Shown here piece after piece: positions 10,701-17,387 of a stretch of DNA of 64,000 bases. Each line of letters opens with the position of its first letter. The stretch's first letter is position 1. Made by a program: the position numbers and the translations under genes. Origin of the DNA: Clostridiales bacterium (GTDB taxonomy: Bacteria > Bacillota > Clostridia > Lachnospirales > Lachnospiraceae); assembly GCA_018372435.1 (NCBI GenBank), contig JAHAJA010000004.1, positions 186,001 through 250,000 of the forward strand, read 5' to 3'. The notes beneath the pieces are model-generated. The model was not told the DNA's origin. It ran no database searches and worked only from the letters and a program-made list of their open reading frames with translations.

Positions 10701-12372
10701 TCATATTCTATGGCCATATCTGTCTTTGAGCAATCCAGAAAGGGCAGCTAAGATGTGGCAAGACAACGCAGAAGTATATGGACTTCCAAGGGATGAGATG
10801 TTTAATTCCTATTGGTTTATCCAGAATATGAACGCAAAAGGAAATGTAGCAACAGATATTTGGTCTTCTAATTATACAAGTTATCAAGTATTTAAGAAAG
10901 ATGGAGTTTATACAGCTACGGTATGGAATCCTTCTAATTCTGCGATTACGGTGGAGTTTTGTAATAAGGACGGAAAAATAGGAAGTACTAAAGTAGCGTC
11001 ACTAGCAACGGTTAGTGTAAATCCGTTTGAGAATACCGATTATAGCATGCAAGTGATACCAAAAGTTGCTATAAAGGATAAGGTAACAGAATTACCAGGA
11101 AGAATAGCAACGCAGGATTATTATACTAACTTTGGTTGTATGTTAGATAATAACGATCAAGAAGGAAAATACATCGGCTGGATTGATGATGGGGACTCCT
11201 TAGTTTACAAAGTGAATGTAAAAACAGCAGGAACTTATCAGATATCTTACCGCGTACAGGCTATTAATGATAATAAAACAGGCGTTATCGCCTTAAAATC
11301 CAATCGTTCTGATGGTTATCTAGCAACTACTACGGTAAAGCAGAATAAACAATGGGCTACGATTACAGATTCTGTATATCTAAAAGAAGGAGAACATACG
11401 CTTACAGTACTGTTTAAAGTAGGAGGATTTAATTTCGGAAGAATGATAGTTGGCGAGGATAATGGAGAGGGACCAACAGAACCATTTCCAGAGGATAAAT
11501 ATCCTATGAAGTTGACAGAAGCGGATTTAACTGAATATGATTTAATCTCTAAGGATAAAACAGTTACAGCTTCAACTGAATTAGGTGGCAACACGGCGAA
11601 AATGGCGGTTGATGGAGAGTATAATAGTAGATGGGAATCTGATCATGGAATTGATAGGCAATGGTTAGCTGTGGACCTAGGAGAAACCAAAAGTATCAAA
11701 GGTGTTAAGATACACTGGGAAACAGCAGCGGCTAAGGACTATCTATTACAGGTATCAGAGGACGGTGACAATTGGACAGATGTATACGCACGAACAAATG
11801 GTAACGGTGGAGTAGAAACGCTAGTTGCAAAAGAGAATATCACAGCACGTTATGTGAGAGTTTATGGAACGGCAAGGACAACTGGCTATGGGTATTCCAT
11901 ATGGGAATTCGAAGTCTATGGAACTACAGCAGAGACACCAATAGAAACAAAGGCGATTTCAAATGGAAAGGAGGCGTCTGCATCTAGTGTTATGGGCTGG
12001 AATTATGCAACGAATGTAACGGATGGTAACTATAATACAAGATGGGAATCCATACATGGAGTTGACCCTCAATGGATTATAATTGACTTAGCAAAAATCG
12101 GTGCAGTAGTTGGAATGAATCTATACTGGGAAACGGCTGCTGCAAAAGACTATGAAATCTTGATTTCTGCTGATGGTGACAGATGGGAAAGCGTATACAC
12201 TAAGACAAACGGAAATGGTGGACTGGGGAATGGATATGCAGACAGACCAAATGGATTAGAAAGTATTAAATTCAGCCAAACCTATCAAGCAAGGTATGTT
12301 AAAATCTATACAACTCAAAGAACAACTGGTTATGGATATTCCTTGTGGGAAGTTGAAGTACTAGGCTATTAA
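7702..12372 (+). CDS. Secreted GH81 endo-beta-1,3-glucanase with CBM6-like and four discoidin domains
   Basis: 1556 residues with a signal peptide (1 to about 29, cleavage near VVGAT). Two F5/8 C-type domains lie at about 30-190 and 198-335, and a GH81 catalytic region at about 348-1110. This region holds the family motifs LSDHHFLWAY (Asp792, putative general acid), DPYEGHSWAGG (846-856) and GNNQESASEA (Glu867 and Glu871, putative base). The Asp-to-Glu spacing of 75 residues fits GH81. A CBM6-like beta-sandwich (about 1130-1250) and two more F5/8 C domains (about 1270-1410 and 1420-1556) complete the protein. GH81 enzymes hydrolyse beta-1,3-glucans such as laminarin, callose or fungal wall glucan. 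Seven modules make it unusually large. The start ATG 7702 has AGGAAGG upstream. No surface-anchoring motif is seen at the C-terminus. Confidence 0.92.
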   Translation: MRYSKKILAGIVALSMLGGFIPVNTVVGATTPWLLSKGRPAYASSVNGGDVASFATDGKIGTQWGAEPDKADQWIDIDLGSEAEISKVVISWQNNASFGVNYEILVSSDEVNWSSIYHQENGKGGEVAYVYKADGGIDYSYYEEAITGLKGKGRYIRLLVHYSKSQENDGNRRGWGPSVREFDVYGVGGVNKPQSSAVDLAAGKTVSTSSVLTPWWASTPLEGSKGVDGDYESYWLSNPTDDEWFQVDLGKVYTIGRVVIQWQVEFGRVFEIQTSKDGQNWTTVYLNLKGNGEDEEVSMYQEARYVRMQGIAMGRGSGYSIREMNVFEYQEGDSKVNPVVPELPKQQTISVGSGSYAIDDVTFRQPREPKYITANIKTPIPSNDWWTSVVYTRLSDTMPALPFVLKYKEVGLGLYNADGIYTRENNGGMGAESKYYDLTINNSAIKNTASAKLDGYGDWSVDMVFSDDDTPKMKTTVVKGSPFIYNTFTEPDKVEITVNDLVIFFNDKQDEILLKDGESIVTDHIGVKAHNISEAPGEGDKNQYHYYGIFCPENTTFTRVGSKIKIQLGNQDNYMSVATLPSVDDLSYFYSYAYAFVTDTVVDYEYNDTTATMKTTYNCVIDNKRSGFSGETLMCMMPHQWKYTSDRLTDYSYESIRGTLKLHEGNQFSYAVPFHGITPSFSEPVESDSYDRELMVAYLKEFTENTVKDYWVADPYWQGKKTHPITMGVLSAQQLGEYEIRDQLLSVLKKILVNWLTYSGEEEYPYYMYYSTSWGALNGDGGDHGMANNLSDHHFLWAYFIYPAAVLASYDSSFVTEYGDMLEMLIRDCMNPDKEDELFPFMRNFDPYEGHSWAGGYGDNNSGNNQESASEATFAWAGLYLWGLVTENDEYRDAGIWGFTSEVNAIEQYWFNYDKDNWDSEYTSGCVGMVWGLGYTNGTYFSGNPSCIYGIHMLPVTPSLTYMGYNKEAAASIYEAYEKDQVKYQDKVASEGNSDPEGWFHILWPYLSLSNPERAAKMWQDNAEVYGLPRDEMFNSYWFIQNMNAKGNVATDIWSSNYTSYQVFKKDGVYTATVWNPSNSAITVEFCNKDGKIGSTKVASLATVSVNPFENTDYSMQVIPKVAIKDKVTELPGRIATQDYYTNFGCMLDNNDQEGKYIGWIDDGDSLVYKVNVKTAGTYQISYRVQAINDNKTGVIALKSNRSDGYLATTTVKQNKQWATITDSVYLKEGEHTLTVLFKVGGFNFGRMIVGEDNGEGPTEPFPEDKYPMKLTEADLTEYDLISKDKTVTASTELGGNTAKMAVDGEYNSRWESDHGIDRQWLAVDLGETKSIKGVKIHWETAAAKDYLLQVSEDGDNWTDVYARTNGNGGVETLVAKENITARYVRVYGTARTTGYGYSIWEFEVYGTTAETPIETKAISNGKEASASSVMGWNYATNVTDGNYNTRWESIHGVDPQWIIIDLAKIGAVVGMNLYWETAAAKDYEILISADGDRWESVYTKTNGNGGLGNGYADRPNGLESIKFSQTYQARYVKIYTTQRTTGYGYSLWEVEVLGY

Positions 12373-12416
12373 AGTGTTATAGATATTCAAATAAATAACT
12401 TGATTGGTGTTATAAT

Positions 12417-12463
12417 GAGGCGTTACACAGAGAAATATATTCATCTGTGTAACGTCTCTTTTT
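12417..12463 (+). terminator. Strong rho-independent terminator after GH81 gene
   Basis: GAGGCGTTACACAGA at 12417-12431 pairs with TCTGTGTAACGTCTC (12444-12458, one G-T pair), then a T-run. It separates the beta-glucanase genes from the next locus. Confidence 0.93.
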
Positions 12464-12500
12464 GGTCTATTTTGTGATTAAAAGTATCAGAAAAATAGTA

Positions 12501-12638
12501 TTGCGCACTGTTGCGCTAAAACAATAAAAAACTTGGTCTATTTGCACAAAAAATATATATAAAAAAGATAAAAATCAGTGGATTGACTAAAAATATACCT
12601 AATGATAAGATATTATTATAAAACAACCGATTGCGCAA
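12501..12638 (+). promoter_or_regulatory. Promoter and TTGCGCAA-type operators of the LacI-family gene
   Basis: A sigma-A-like promoter TTGACT-N17-TAAGAT is at 12583-12611. The 8-bp palindrome TTGCGCAA lies at 12631-12638, just downstream of the expected start point, a classic position for autorepression. Related sites are TTGCACAA (12542-12549), TTGCGCAC (12501) and TTGCGCTA (12511). LacI-family operators usually have a central CG; the assignment to this regulator is inference, and I find no copy in front of the transporter genes. Confidence 0.5.
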
Positions 12639-12650
12639 AGGGGTGTTATT

Positions 12651-13676
12651 ATGAATGAGAGGAATTGGGGTAAAGAGAATAACAATAAAATAACAATTGA
12701 TGATATTGCTAAAGAACTTGGGGTATCAAAAACAACGGTTTCAAGAGCTATCTCAGGAAAAGGTAGAATTAGTGCATCAACACGTAAAAGAGTATTAAGT
12801 TTCTGCGAGGAATGCGGGTATAAGCCTAATATGATAGCAAGAGGATTAGCAGAATCGAAAACCTACAATATTGGAGTTGTTTTACCCAATGACTCTGATT
12901 TGAATGAGATACCATTCTTTCAGGTTTGTCTGCTAGGAATAATTGAAATGGCAACCAGTTATGAATATGATGTAGTTGTCTCTACCGTGGGAGCAGATGA
13001 TATTACAAAACTAATCAGACTTGTAGAAAACCAAAAGGTTGATGGATTCATCTTAACAAGAACGCGAATTCATGATGCACAGGTTGAATATCTAAGTAAG
13101 CATAAAGTACCGTTTGTAGTAGTTGGTACGTCTGAAAGTAGTGGAGTAATTCAGATAGATAATCATCATGTGGAAGCATGTAGAGAGATGACATCGATGC
13201 TCATCATGCAGAAGATGAAACGCTTATCATTTATAGGGAATAATTCAACTCACATTGTAAGCCGTATGCGTTATCAAGGTTTCATAGAAGGCTGTGAACT
13301 GAATCAAATTTCACCGAGAAGTGATTGTATCTATTTAGATTGTAATACGAGGTTGATGGTGGAACAAGCTGTAGATGATATCTTACATAAAAGAATTGAT
13401 TGCATTGTATGCATGGATGACAAGATCTGTAGCCAAGTGCTATTAAAGCTTGCTACCGAGCATGTGAAGATACCAAGGGATATGAAAGTAGCATCATTTT
13501 ATGGTAGCTTATTCTTAGCAAGTCACAATCCACCAATTACAACATTAGAGTTTGATGTAAAAGCACTAGGAAATGCAGCATGTAAAGTATTAATTGATGC
13601 ATTATCAGGGGTGGAAGTACAGCAAAAAACATTACTAGGTTACGATATTAATTTTAAAGCTTCGACAAAGAAGTAA
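12651..13676 (+). CDS. LacI-family transcriptional regulator of the galactan locus (GanR-like role)
   Basis: 341 residues. The N-terminal LacI helix-turn-helix is clear (ITIDDIAKELGVSKTTVSRA, residues about 15-34), followed by the hinge-helix region and a periplasmic-binding-protein-like sugar-sensing domain (about 70-338). It heads a set of genes for a MalEFG-type importer, a GH2 beta-galactosidase and a secreted GH53 galactanase, the same arrangement as the Bacillus subtilis ganR-ganSPQAB locus, in which GanR is a LacI repressor relieved by galactan oligosaccharides. The specific role here is inferred from that context. TTGCGCAA lies 13 bases before the start, suggesting autoregulation. The AAGGGG site at 12637 supports the ATG at 12651. 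Confidence 0.88.
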   Translation: MNERNWGKENNNKITIDDIAKELGVSKTTVSRAISGKGRISASTRKRVLSFCEECGYKPNMIARGLAESKTYNIGVVLPNDSDLNEIPFFQVCLLGIIEMATSYEYDVVVSTVGADDITKLIRLVENQKVDGFILTRTRIHDAQVEYLSKHKVPFVVVGTSESSGVIQIDNHHVEACREMTSMLIMQKMKRLSFIGNNSTHIVSRMRYQGFIEGCELNQISPRSDCIYLDCNTRLMVEQAVDDILHKRIDCIVCMDDKICSQVLLKLATEHVKIPRDMKVASFYGSLFLASHNPPITTLEFDVKALGNAACKVLIDALSGVEVQQKTLLGYDINFKASTKK

Positions 13677-13703
13677 AGAAAACAGATTAATTAAAGAGGA
13701 TAG

Positions 13704-13723
13704 ATTGAAAATTATTTTTCAAT
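13704..13723 (+). other. Short hairpin between lacI-type gene and the transporter operon
   Basis: ATTGAAAA / TTTTCAAT with a 4-nt loop, followed after four bases by a T-run (TTTTTAAC). It may be a weak terminator for the regulator gene or an operator in the operon promoter region. Confidence 0.4.
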
Positions 13724-13780
13724 TAAGTTTTTAACTGATTAGTACAAAACATTCAGATGTCGAGAGGAGATCGGTATAGT

Positions 13781-15067
13781 ATGAAAAAAAGAGGAATTGT
13801 ATCTGTATTATTAGCAACAACAATGGTAGCAAGTTTATTAACTGGTTGTGGAAGTAAGAATGCAGGAAACAAAAACAATGGGGATGATAAAACAACACAA
13901 ACTACAGAATCACAAGAAACAAATGGGGAAGAAGCAGATAACGGTGGTTTGACAACAGATAAGATCACATTAAAAGTATGGGAGTCTTCAGGACAAACAG
14001 AAGACTTTATTAAACAAGCTGGTGAAGCCTTCACAGCAAAATACCCTAACATTACAATCGAATATGAAAACGTAGAAGTTGGTGATTCCAATACACAGAT
14101 AGCTCTTGATGGCCCTGGTGGTGTTGGAGCAGACGTATTCGCTACACCAAGTAATACAATTGGAGGTTTAGTTTCCGGCGGTCATATCTTACCAGTGGAA
14201 AATGAATCAGATATAGTAGGAAAAGTAGCAGCTTCTTGTGAAAGTGCAGTACACTACAACGAAAACTATTATGGTTATCCAGTAGCAGATGAAACTTACG
14301 CATTATTTTATAATAAAGACTTAATCCCAGAAGCTAACGTACCAACTACATGGGAAGACGTAGAAAAATTCTCACAAGAATTCAATTCACCTGGTAAATA
14401 CGGAATCATCTGGAATGTTGCAGATGCATATTATTCACCAATCTTTACTGGTAAGAGTGGAAACAAACTATTCGGTGAATCAGGAACCGATGGAGCAAAC
14501 AGCTATATGAATAGCGCGGAAGCTGTGGAAGGAATGAAATATTTCCAATCCTTTAGACAATATCTTGACGTACCATCCGCAGACGTATCCGATAACTCCG
14601 TTTGTTTAGCAGCATTTACAAGTGGTAATGCGGCTATGTATATCACAGGGCCTTGGAATGTAGCTTCTTGCGAAGAAGCAGGAATGAACTTTGGTGTAAC
14701 TGCTTTACCTGCGTTACCAGGAGATGATCACCCAGCAGCTTCTTTCTCAGGTGCACGTACAATGCAAGTATCTGCTTACACAGATTATCCTAAAGAAGCA
14801 CACGCATTTGCTAAGTTCTTAATCTCTGATGAGATGCAACAATTACGTTATGAATTAACTGGAGCAATTCCTTCTACTTCAATAACAGTAGACAGTGAAT
14901 ATATTACTGGCTTCCAAAAACAATTAGAGTATGCTTACCCAATGCCATCAATTCCAGAGATCGATAACTTCTGGGAACCAATGAAGAGTGCATGTTCTAA
15001 TATCTGGGACGGTGCAGATGTACAAACAGAATTAGAATCTTGTAATACAGCAATATTGGCAAAATAA
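13781..15067 (+). CDS. Sugar ABC transporter substrate-binding lipoprotein, galactan-oligosaccharide type
   Basis: 428 residues. A lipoprotein signal peptide ends at the lipobox LLTGC (residues about 18-22), followed by an Asn/Thr/Gly-rich linker, so the protein is anchored on the outer face of the membrane. The rest is a family-1 (MalE-like) solute-binding fold. Its place before MalF and MalG homologues, GH2 and GH53 parallels GanS, which captures galactan oligosaccharides. The ATG at 13781 is chosen because GAGAGGAGA sits 11-19 bases before it and it opens directly into a Lys/Arg-rich signal peptide; an upstream in-frame ATG at 13757 would place the ribosome site inside the gene. The substrate is inferred from context only. 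Confidence 0.88.
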   Translation: MKKRGIVSVLLATTMVASLLTGCGSKNAGNKNNGDDKTTQTTESQETNGEEADNGGLTTDKITLKVWESSGQTEDFIKQAGEAFTAKYPNITIEYENVEVGDSNTQIALDGPGGVGADVFATPSNTIGGLVSGGHILPVENESDIVGKVAASCESAVHYNENYYGYPVADETYALFYNKDLIPEANVPTTWEDVEKFSQEFNSPGKYGIIWNVADAYYSPIFTGKSGNKLFGESGTDGANSYMNSAEAVEGMKYFQSFRQYLDVPSADVSDNSVCLAAFTSGNAAMYITGPWNVASCEEAGMNFGVTALPALPGDDHPAASFSGARTMQVSAYTDYPKEAHAFAKFLISDEMQQLRYELTGAIPSTSITVDSEYITGFQKQLEYAYPMPSIPEIDNFWEPMKSACSNIWDGADVQTELESCNTAILAK

Positions 15068-15079
15068 ATCATAGAATTA

Positions 15080-15111
15080 ATGGGTCGTTTACTGAATAGG
15101 GAACGACCCAT
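15080..15111 (+). other. 10-bp mRNA hairpin after the binding-protein gene
   Basis: ATGGGTCGTT (15080-15089) pairs perfectly with AACGACCCAT (15102-15111), without a T-run. Such hairpins after binding-protein genes often stabilise the upstream mRNA and give an excess of binding protein over permease; that function is inferred. Confidence 0.6.
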
Positions 15112-15210
15112 ATTTATAAAGATGAATCGTACGGAACTAACTTTAAAAAGTTAGATGTATAAACAGTTAATAGGAACAATCTAGCAAGTCAGCAATGGAG
15201 GAGATTCGAG

Positions 15211-16533
15211 ATGAATACCACGTTAAAGCCAGATGGCTCATCAAAAGTTAAAGTTTTGATAACATCAATCATTTTCATGGGACTTAGCCACATTTTGTAT
15301 TTCAAGCAATACGTAAAGGGCTTACTCTTTAGTTTAGTTGAAATCATTGGAATATGTTTAACCCCATTCTTTATACACAAGATATATAACTTAATAACAC
15401 TTGGATTTCCACAACCAGATTTACCAGTAAAACAACGTAGTAATTCTATATTCATGTTAATTGACGGTATTATGATATTAGCAGTTATAGCAATTTTTGT
15501 TGTAATCTACATAGTATCTGTACGTAATGCCATGGATGAGTATAAAGATTTTTGTTTAACAGGTGTGCTCAGAGAAAAAAAGGGTGCAAAGAAATCGGTA
15601 AAGGGAAAAACATTTCCTTTGCTTGCGTTATCACCAGCAGTACTATTAGTTCTGTTTTTCGTTGTGGTACCACTTGTATTCTCGGCATGTGTAGCATTCA
15701 CCAATTATGCAGCTCCAGATCATATACCACCGAATAATACCGTCGACTGGGTAGGACTTGAGAATTTCACCACAATGTTTGGTGGAGAAACAACCTGGAC
15801 TAGTGCCTTTGGACGTGTTGCAGTATGGACCATCATCTGGGGGTTCTTAGCTACGATTACCTGTTATGCAGGGGGGCTTATTATGGCTGTCGTTTTACAT
15901 GAAAGTAAGATTAAGATTAAACCAGTATTTCGTTCTATCTTCATCTTACCATATGCTATTCCAACGGTTGTAAGTATGTTAGTTTGGAAGAACTTGTTGA
16001 ACGGCTCCTTTGGTATTGTAAATCGAACCTTAATGGAATTGGGACTTATTGAGAAAACAATTCCTTGGTTGAGTGATTTGTGGTTGGCTAGATTTGTCTG
16101 TGTAATGATTAACCTTTGGGCAGGATTTTCCTACTTTATGTTATTGATTATGGGTAATATGACTGCAATCTCACCTGACATCTATGAAGCAGCTAAGATC
16201 GATGGAGCGAACAAATTCTATATGTTTAGAAAGATTACACTTCCATTGGTATTATTCCAGACAACACCTCTGATTATAATGTCACTAACACACAACATCA
16301 ATAATTTTGGTGCAATCTACTTCTTAACGGGCGGTCTTCCAAAAGTAGCAGATAGTACGTTAACTTCTGCAGGTGGTACCGATATCTTGGTAACGTGGAT
16401 TTATCAGTTGACGGTAACGCTCATGAAGTACAATTATGCATCTGTATTAGCAGTAGTTATCTTCATCGTTCTTGCACCGATAGCAATTTGGAGCTTTAGA
16501 AATACAAAATCATTTAAGGAAGGAGAGGTGTAA
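15211..16533 (+). CDS. ABC sugar permease, MalF-type (GanP-like)
   Basis: 440 residues. The N-terminal 125 residues carry an extra pair of hydrophobic helices (about 15-55 and 88-112), as in MalF/GanP-type permeases. After that comes the binding-protein-dependent transport domain with six membrane helices and the cytoplasmic EAA loop YEAAKIDGANKFYMFRKITLP (around residues 328-348), which contacts the ATPase. It forms the channel together with the next gene, 1 base downstream. No ATP-binding subunit is encoded here; in Firmicutes a shared MsmX-type ATPase normally serves such importers. The start ATG 15211 follows GGAGGAG at 15197-15203. Confidence 0.92.
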   Translation: MNTTLKPDGSSKVKVLITSIIFMGLSHILYFKQYVKGLLFSLVEIIGICLTPFFIHKIYNLITLGFPQPDLPVKQRSNSIFMLIDGIMILAVIAIFVVIYIVSVRNAMDEYKDFCLTGVLREKKGAKKSVKGKTFPLLALSPAVLLVLFFVVVPLVFSACVAFTNYAAPDHIPPNNTVDWVGLENFTTMFGGETTWTSAFGRVAVWTIIWGFLATITCYAGGLIMAVVLHESKIKIKPVFRSIFILPYAIPTVVSMLVWKNLLNGSFGIVNRTLMELGLIEKTIPWLSDLWLARFVCVMINLWAGFSYFMLLIMGNMTAISPDIYEAAKIDGANKFYMFRKITLPLVLFQTTPLIIMSLTHNINNFGAIYFLTGGLPKVADSTLTSAGGTDILVTWIYQLTVTLMKYNYASVLAVVIFIVLAPIAIWSFRNTKSFKEGEV

Positions 16534-16534
16534 C

Positions 16535-17374
16535 ATGGCAAAGAAAACGGCACAATTTATTAATAAGTTTGTAGTATGGTTCTTTTTAATTGGTACTAGT
16601 TTATTCGTACTCTATCCTTTGGTGTATGTAGTAAGTGCAGCATTTTCGAGTCAACAGAATATTGCAGCATTAAGTGTCGTACCATTTGGCGATGGAATCG
16701 CTCTTTCTAATTTTGAGTACTTGTTTAAGAAGACAGATTATTTGATCTGGTTTAAAAACACATTAATTGTAGCTATATCTACAATGTTACTAACCATCCT
16801 TGTATGTGCACTTAACGCATATGTATTCTCAAGATTTAATTTCCGCTTGAAGAAGGGAATGATGATGACATTATTAATTCTTCAGATATTTCCTTCCTTT
16901 GTAGGTATGGTAGCAATCTATGTTATTCTTCTTCGCATCGGCGGATTAGATACCCTTTGGGGACTTGTTTTGGTTTATGTAGCTGGAAACATTCCATATA
17001 ATACTTGGTTAGTAAAGAGTTACATGGATACCCTTCCAAAGAGTCTTGATGAAGCGGCAAGGATAGATGGTGCAAGTCACTTTAAGATCTTCTATAAGAT
17101 TATTCTTCCGATTGCTAAACCAATTGTTATCTTTTTAGGAATCACAAGCTTTACAGCACCATGGATGGATTTCATCTTTCCTAAGATGGTTCTTCGTTCC
17201 TCAAAGGTACAAACAGTTGCACTGGGACTATATAGCTTTGTAACAGATAAGAAAAATATGTTTTCAACCTTCGCAGCAGGTTCATTGCTCATTGCAATAC
17301 CATTTGTTATATTCTTCGTAATTACACAGAAGATGTTAATCACCTCACTAGGTGGTGCGGCGGTTAAGGAATAG
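16535..17374 (+). CDS. ABC sugar permease, MalG-type (GanQ-like)
   Basis: 279 residues with six membrane helices and the EAA loop LDEAARIDGASHFKIFYKIILP (about residues 170-191), the coupling helix for the ATPase. It is the second permease half, starting one base after the MalF-type gene stops, with AAGGAGAGG as ribosome site inside the end of the upstream gene. The C-terminus ITSLGGAAVKE is typical of MalG-like proteins. It most likely imports galacto-oligosaccharides released by the GH53 enzyme, since a GH2 beta-galactosidase gene follows 13 bases after its stop. Confidence 0.92.
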   Translation: MAKKTAQFINKFVVWFFLIGTSLFVLYPLVYVVSAAFSSQQNIAALSVVPFGDGIALSNFEYLFKKTDYLIWFKNTLIVAISTMLLTILVCALNAYVFSRFNFRLKKGMMMTLLILQIFPSFVGMVAIYVILLRIGGLDTLWGLVLVYVAGNIPYNTWLVKSYMDTLPKSLDEAARIDGASHFKIFYKIILPIAKPIVIFLGITSFTAPWMDFIFPKMVLRSSKVQTVALGLYSFVTDKKNMFSTFAAGSLLIAIPFVIFFVITQKMLITSLGGAAVKE

Positions 17375-17387
17375 ACAGGAGTAGACA

